Shown piece by piece: positions 59,201-64,000 of a stretch of DNA of 64,000 nucleotides. A model generated the notes under the pieces. The model saw only the letters and a program-made list of their open reading frames with translations. It had not been told where the DNA came from and searched no databases. Location of the stretch: positions 6,786,501 to 6,850,500 of the forward strand of contig CM037845.1 in the NCBI GenBank assembly GCA_021234535.1, written 5' to 3'. Numbering within the stretch: the stretch's first letter is position 1; the number at the start of each line of letters is the position of its first letter. Source of the DNA: Stichopus chloronotus (taxonomy: Eukaryota; Echinodermata; Holothuroidea; Aspidochirotida; Stichopodidae). Made by a program: the position numbers and the translations under genes.

Positions 59201-60031
59201 ATGTAAATAACACACCCTGAATTGAGGCACATACCACACTAGTTGTTTATCGTTACAAGCAAATGTCTTTAAGGATGCCATTTTACTATATTTCGGAGTG
59301 GTCACCACTTCATCTTCAGGCGAATGCAAGGATATACATGCACAAAAGCAGTAATATACGGATTAAAGCGTTTGATATGATAGGCATGGATAGACATAGA
59401 AGGCTTTACAAACCCCAAATAATGTTACACAATGGAACAAGGACAAAGTTAGTTCCAAGTTGTAGGGTGAAGGAGATTAAGTTAACCTTCACGCAACAAC
59501 TGTCCTAATCTCCTAAATCCCTAACTTGTTCTGTTATTCTATATTTTTTTTGTTCCTTTTCTTTTCATTGTTCTTTGTTTCTACAGCCTTCCAAGTGTTC
59601 TTATAGCTTTGTACAATGTTTGAAAAGACTTTCCAAGTCCACCTTAAACTTGTTCCGCTATTTTGTCCTTGTTCCGTTGTAACTGTAATGTTTTTTTGTG
59701 TTTTTAAAGCCTTCGTTGTCTATCCATGCATATCATATCAAACCCTTTAATGCGTATATTTCTGCTTGTGCGCATGTATAACCTTGCATTTACCTGGAGA
59801 TGAAGTGGTGGCCACTGGGAAATATAGCAAAATGACATCCTTAAAGATATTTGCTTGTATCTTCTTTATTTCATCTGTATGGACCAATCCTATTTTCATA
59901 TTCCTTTATGACATCCACTTTACTACCTTTACTACACTGTCCTCTTTGGTCTCTATTTCCCACAGGCATATGCAGCATTTGAAGAAGCAGTTGAAAATGA
60001 TGAACTTGAAAAATTCCTGAAGCTTCAATAA
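56228..60031 (+). CDS. SH3BGRL: SH3-domain-binding glutamic-acid-rich-like protein (SH3BGRL family), 3 coding exons
   Basis: A complete small gene: 56228-56272, 57520-57687 and 59966-60031 join in phase 0 to 92 codons plus TAA. SH3BGRL proteins are cytosolic, glutaredoxin-like thioredoxin-fold proteins that lack the redox CxxC. Seen: the beta1 start MTIKYYYSSVTGNLE (the CxxC position is replaced by SVTG), the Lys/Gln helix MKKQQQRIEMILDSKKIEHE, VDVAASEDHKKKMR, and the family hallmark LPPQLFNGDEYCG with the conserved PPQ(I/L)F; then AYAAFEEAVENDELEKFL. Length is near human SH3BGRL3 (93 residues), while the NGDxYCG sequence most resembles SH3BGRL2. It is probably the single invertebrate orthologue of the family. 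The start ATG is the first with the family N-terminus. Its molecular role beyond SH3/ErbB-type scaffold interactions is poorly settled. Confidence 0.94.
56273..57519. other. SH3BGRL-like intron 1
   Basis: Contains the GATACGCAGTC tandem repeat (56796-56985) and a T18 tract (about 57391-57409). Nothing else is recognised. Confidence 0.75.
56796..56985. repeat. Tandem repeat of 43-50 bp units (GATACGCAGTC core)
   Basis: GATACGCAGTC occurs at 56808, 56858, 56900 and 56945, each followed by a TTCAGGATATAGTTTTAAGA-like block and AGGCTACGGGG. Units differ by small indels. An 81-codon frame reads through it (YGDTQSE-type periodic peptide) but has no other support. Confidence 0.88.
57520..57687 (+). 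CDS. SH3BGRL: SH3BGRL-like coding exon 2
   Basis: Fifty-six codons from MKKQQQRIEMILDSKKIEHE to LPPQLFNGDEYCG. Acceptor cacttcag, donor GTAAGC at 57688; an upstream GT two bases earlier would break the frame. Confidence 0.96.
57852..58163. mobile_element. Small inverted-repeat element
   Basis: The left end TTTGCCATCTGTCCGACGTG-GGTTTTGGTGTC matches the reverse complement of the right end (TTTCTGCCATCCGTTGGACT-GTGGTTTTTGGTCC form). An inner perfect 7-bp hairpin GTCCGAC/GTCGGAC is at 57862-57868 and 57891-57897, and several TGACATC/GGACATCC motifs recur inside. Probably a MITE; no target duplication was established. Confidence 0.5.
59256..59857. mobile_element. MITE-like element with about 190-bp inverted arms and TA flanks
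   Basis: The left arm (59256-59445) starts CAAGCAAATGTCTTTAAGGA and includes TGGTCACCACTTCATCTTCA and GTTTGATATGATAGGCATGG. The right arm (about 59665-59857) is its reverse complement with few changes. TA stands directly outside both ends (59254-59255, 59858-59859), the target duplication of Tc1/mariner-type elements. The centre (59446-59660) carries no coding sequence, so the element is non-autonomous. Confidence 0.8.
59966..60031 (+). CDS. SH3BGRL: SH3BGRL-like last coding exon
   Basis: AYAAFEEAVENDELEKFLKLQ then TAA. Acceptor ttcccacag. The stop codon overlaps an AATAAA hexamer (60027-60032), and another AATAAA is at 60324-60329. It matches the vertebrate [20 protein letters not shown] block but ends shortly after, as in short family members. 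Confidence 0.94.
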   Translation, partial: AYAAFEEAVENDELEKFLKLQ

Positions 60032-63000
60032 ACCCTGTAGACTTCTAGTATTGTGGAGGAAACATTTTGCAGTAAATCCATGGAGTGAATGCCAGATGGG
60101 GAGGGGGGTATCCACCACCGTCTTCATGCCGGTGTTGGAAGTCAGTAAAATTTTGCAATGTGTAGAGTGACAAATAATACTTTTTTTTTAAAGAGGCATA
60201 TATGAAAGATAAGTTAAAGTTATGATGGTACAAAAGTTGCAGTGAAGTTTTCTTTTAGGAGTTGTGCATATATGTAAAGTAATGGCCACTTCCTTTGATA
60301 CAGTATGTTAATGAGATCATGAAAATAAATGAATGTGTAAGTTAGAGGAGGGAGGGAGGGAGAGGGGGGGGGGGGATTTATGGTAAATCCTTTAATACAT
60401 TTGGTGCTACAAATTTAGTGAACTAACAGTAACTGCAGTGACATTTTTATGTCAGTAGTAGGAAATCGGCAAAAAATCACAGCGGTAAGCTTGATGCTTG
60501 ATGGCCATTCCTAAAGATGGAATCAGTATTCCCTATGAAATTAAGCTTACCTTTTCAGCATTTAGAGTGTGAGTGCTCTAAGTCTAAATAATGGGTTGGA
60601 CTTAGGACCTTAAGTAATTAGGGCCCACTGTGCTCCTTTTGACCAATTTTTTTAATGTATAGAATGGTTACCCCATCAAGTTAAGTCTCTCAAAACTTTC
60701 TTTGATGAAACTAGCAGTGTGCTGTTATCAACAACTTTTGACACTAGTCAGGGAATAATTTACTGTTCAAAACTTGCATTTTAGTTTTCAGGTTCTCGGT
60801 TGTTTTGTCGCAAATTCAGTGAAAAGACTGCTATGCAATTTGTGAAGCGGTTTGACCATTTTGTGTAGCAAAATGAGATGCAATTCCAGATAAATTATTC
60901 CCTGCTAGTTGTGAAGTTAACAGCAAGAAGTTGTCCACCTTTTTTTCACTTTTACATACATTGTGACTAATAGTATGCATAATGCCTGAACCACCTGTCA
61001 TCAAGGGCTCAGTACAACACATCTGGAATAGTGCTCAGATTCAGTGGAGTATAAATGAGTGTCCTTCTTATCTGTAGCTATGAACATTGTATCATAAAAT
61101 GTTCAGTGCTCTAACATTCTGAGATATCTGTTCTTCAGTTTTGCTAAGTCAAGGTTCTCGTAGCCGGGAATGTCATGAAATATTACTGTAAATGTCCTGG
61201 ATTAGAAAATTCATGAAATTTTGTAATTTTTGAGAATTTTTTAAAAATGCCAGAAGACGTGGAAAAGTTGTGAAATTTAGAACAGAGTGCTACTTGTTGT
61301 ACTGGTGAAAACAATTTATTTACAATGGATACACCATTATTCATTGGTCAAATTCTTGTATGTTTGATCTTGAAATGTCTGTGTGAAGGTCATGAAATGA
61401 TTATGGAAAAGTCATGGAATTTTATTTGCTGGAAGGTGCTGATTAGTGTGACCATTCCTTTTTTTTCAATTCAGTTGTGCAGATGTTAAAACAAACTTTC
61501 AGAAATTAATCACTGTGTGAAATGATTACCAAAACAGTGGGCTTGTTCATGTCATGACTTACATCATCGGAATGTAGTACATGGACTCATTGCAGCAGGA
61601 TTTGGGGGGGGGGGGAAGGGATTTGCCTCAGTCCTCCTGAAGCTTCAATAAACCAGCATGTGGAAGATACATTTTGCAGGAAATCCATGAACTGAATGCC
61701 AACCCATATTCTTTCTTTATACAGAACTGTTTATCAAGTAGCAATTAATTGCGTGTTTGAGTCAGCAGGATTCCTGTTATCACAATAATAAGCCCAGTCC
61801 CATGGAGAAGGAAATGTAGCCTGTTTTCAGCAGGCTGAATATTTGCTCTTACAACTGTGGTACTTGACTTAGAATTTGTCACACAGGGATTAGGATCTCC
61901 AAGATATGAATATTTCTTTTGTTAGTGATTTACAGTGTGTGGTATTTTTTTTTTCATTCAAAACCCAATTGTCCAGAGGAGAACTCTTTAAAATCATCCA
62001 ATTCCTTTTCATTTCTTTGTGTTTGGATTTCTATAATCACTGTTTTTTGTTAATCAGTTTTGACTGCCTTCACTGGTCAATTTATATAAGTTTTGCCATA
62101 TTTGCTTTTATTTTCATTGAACATTTGAATTTTTTTCTAAAATAAGGTTTTATATCATTATGAAATGCAATGATCCAGTTTGACGAATTGACATTTTAAT
62201 CATGCAATCAAAAATTACTTTCATTACTGGCAGTCATCAATATCAGGATGCATTCGGTACCAACTCCTTCAGGGAACAAAATCTTTTGTTTTTTCTTTCT
62301 CCTTTTTTATCTCTGTATATCATATATAGTGTATTGTGGCTTTGACCATGGAACTGGAAAAAACTTTGCCAAAGTATTTTTTGAAATATCTGTCAGTCTG
62401 TCACTTTCATCTGCTATTCTCATTTTCGTTTCACATGCTTACATGCTAAACTATGAGACACTTTTCACAACAGAAAAGCATCCTTTTTGAAGACCCCAAT
62501 AATACTGTACTCTAATCAGAGCCTCTAAACAGTTCTTCCCAAAGTGTCTTGCCTAATCTAGTGAAAAAGATTCCAAAACTGCTTTGTTTGATTAATCCAG
62601 TGTGTGGAGGTCTCTGTTTTCAGAGGTGTAAATGTCTTCCCTTTTCCTCTGTTTTAAACTGTAACATCCCTGCATTGCAGTTGCTTCAGTAATTAGTTCT
62701 GTGCATATTGCAATATTTCATACATTGTATACTCCTTAAAAAGTGTCCTTGACATAGCACTGAGCATTCTACCCCTATAATTTACTCTTTTTCTTTTTTA
62801 TCTTCTCCATGTCATTTCCAAAGTAGCAAAGACAAGCTTTTGTAAATCAGTTAAGAACCCAAAAGATCTCAATGGCCATAACCGCATTCACTGTGATCTT
62901 CATTGCTTTGTCTTTCCTGTACCTCAAAGAGACTTTGAAAATTGAACAAATTGTTTCTTTTGCAAAGGGCGTCAAAGCTAACTCCGTTCTGGATATCAGA

Positions 63001-63170
63001 CCTTGTGAAAAAAAAAAAAAAACACTTGAGTGCTTAAAAGTTTTGTCTTTCAGCTTCATATTTCATAATCGAGAGAGTATGTACACAGATTTATGTGGAA
63101 TTAAAAGAAGTAATGATCAATAAAGCAATTTTACCAATAAGAAGTACTAGAGTTCTTTTTTTTATCTCAA
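60032..63170. other. 3'UTR/downstream region of the SH3BGRL-like gene
   Basis: No further gene is recognised. Contains G12 runs (60364-60375 and 61604-61615), the partial duplication of the gene's tail (61635-61706), and candidate poly(A) signals at 60324-60329 and 63119-63124. Where transcription ends cannot be told. Confidence 0.55.
61635..61706 (+). pseudogene. Duplicated tail of the SH3BGRL-like gene (last codons plus 3'UTR)
   Basis: TCCTGAAGCTTCAATAAACC at 61635-61654 is identical to 60015-60034 (last coding bases, stop and start of the 3'UTR). After a 13-base length difference, ACATTTTGCAGGAAATCCATG (61669 on) matches 60062 on, and GAATGCCA is also shared. Upstream similarity stops before the codons for EKF. 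The copy is preceded by tttgcctcag, an acceptor-like sequence. It is a partial segmental duplicate rather than a processed copy, since only the exon tail is present. Confidence 0.85.
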
Positions 63171-64000
63171 AAAGTTGTATTTTGTTAAGCTTTTGCGTTG
63201 GTGCTGGAATGAAACAGGAGGACTTGACGTAACATTTTTCCTGTCGATCAGTTCGTCATTCCCTATGACGTCACAATCGTTTGTTTTCATCACCGCGACT
63301 CCAGAGTCTCGATCAGTGGGCCACCGAGGCTTTCCCAAAATTGATGAGAAAGATGAATCTTAATAAATGGTCTCCAGGACCACGGACGCGACTCCACTTC
63401 AGATTTTATTCCCAGTGGAGTGTTTCATAACTACTACGGCATAATGTAGCCGAACGAATGCTGGGGACTACGACCCCACTTGTAGAGAACACAACAAAAT
63501 GATTGGAGTCCCCGGCAGTGAGTCATTTACTATGAAGTCACGATCATTTATTTCATCACTGCGACTCCACTCTAGATTAGATTCTCAATCAGTATACCCA
63601 ACTAACCTTCCCAGCGGGTGTTTGTATGTACGGACGAATGCACTAAGACGGAGCTGGCATGAGTAATACACATTTGCCAAGTGTTGTTCGGGCTATAGGC
63701 CACCAAGACTTCCCAATGTAGAAAGATGAATTTTAACAAACGGCCGCTAAGATCGTGACTGCAGACTGCGACTCCACTCTAGACTGGATTGAAAGCTTCC
63801 TCCAACATTCCACGTGTATGAAGAGTCGTTCTTAAAACAACCCTTCCTTGAAGCAGGAATAACGTCAGTAATATTCAAAGTAAGTAATATTCAAAATCCT
63901 ACCAAAGCTGAACCACGCTGATTCCACTCCGCACTATGGTGTCAGTGGACTTTGAAGATATTCTCACAACTCCCTACTGATGCATGCAGAATCGTTCTCT
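63171..64000. repeat. Diverged repeat region with GCGACTCCACTC motif
   Basis: CACYGCGACTCCACTCTAG-like sequence occurs near 63293, 63388, 63567 and 63767. CTATGAYGTCACRATCRTTT occurs at 63263 and 63532. GGCCACCAAGACTTCCCA-type blocks at 63319 and 63699 are each followed by GAAAGATGAATYTTAAYAAA. The blocks recur at roughly 270-380 bp, suggesting a tandem or composite repeat that continues past the window. Confidence 0.7.

Larger units (their letters stand above)
57688..59965. other. SH3BGRL-like intron 2
   Basis: Holds a 312-bp inverted-repeat element (57852-58163) and a 602-bp TA-flanked MITE-like element (59256-59857). The rest (58170-59250) shows nothing recognised apart from T-rich tracts. 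Confidence 0.75.

Overview
The window is animal genomic DNA: AT-rich, with long GT-AG introns, many degenerate transposon remnants and microsatellites, and no operon structure. Two protein-coding genes are readable, both on the + strand. Gene content, compact first-party exons and the repeat types (foldback element with long inverted repeats, TA-flanked MITE, LINE and SINE debris, large ATGT/CTGT microsatellite) suggest a marine invertebrate deuterostome. An echinoderm such as a sea urchin is my best guess, but it is an inference and a hemichordate or amphioxus is not excluded.

Gene 1 (2632-44233) is the 3' two-thirds of a tomosyn gene (STXBP5/STXBP5L family). I could place 20 exons. All have GT-AG borders, the phases are mutually consistent, and they give 888 codons that end in the canonical tomosyn R-SNARE tail [10 protein letters not shown]. 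The product starts in the window at about residue 340 of the vertebrate protein, so the exons for the first beta-propeller lie upstream of position 1 (or unseen in 1-2631). The exons encode the rest of the Lgl-type WD40 propellers, a Pro/Ser-rich loop, a variable Ser/Lys-rich linker (with an apparent NAGNAG acceptor and two possible donors), and the C-terminal SNARE motif.

Gene 2 (56228-60031) is a complete three-exon SH3BGRL-family gene for a 92-residue thioredoxin-fold protein. A piece of its last coding codons plus 3'UTR is duplicated about 1.6 kb downstream.

The 12 kb between the genes (44234-56227) shows no recognisable gene. The first 7 kb looks like a long AT-rich 3'UTR or intergenic DNA. 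From 52.2 kb onward it is repeat-rich, with tandem segmental repeats, poly-G tracts and hairpins.

The non-coding architecture is the most unusual part. Intron 6 of tomosyn holds a roughly 2.8 kb foldback-type element: inverted arms of nearly 800 bp built partly from a degenerate 18-bp tandem unit, flanked by CATGTG on both sides. Intron 2 and intron 16 carry oppositely oriented copies of one small inverted-repeat element. Intron 9 carries a tandem array containing nuclear-receptor-type DR1 motifs. Intron 10 carries a 24-bp array of GTGATATCAC palindromes including one perfect CRE. Introns 5 and 18 carry fragments of two different LINEs, the second with an internal deletion. Intron 19 carries two copies of a SINE-like repeat, one with a tRNA-like head. 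The last SH3BGRL intron carries a 602-bp MITE-like inverted repeat flanked by TA. All calls come from reading the sequence; no database search was run.
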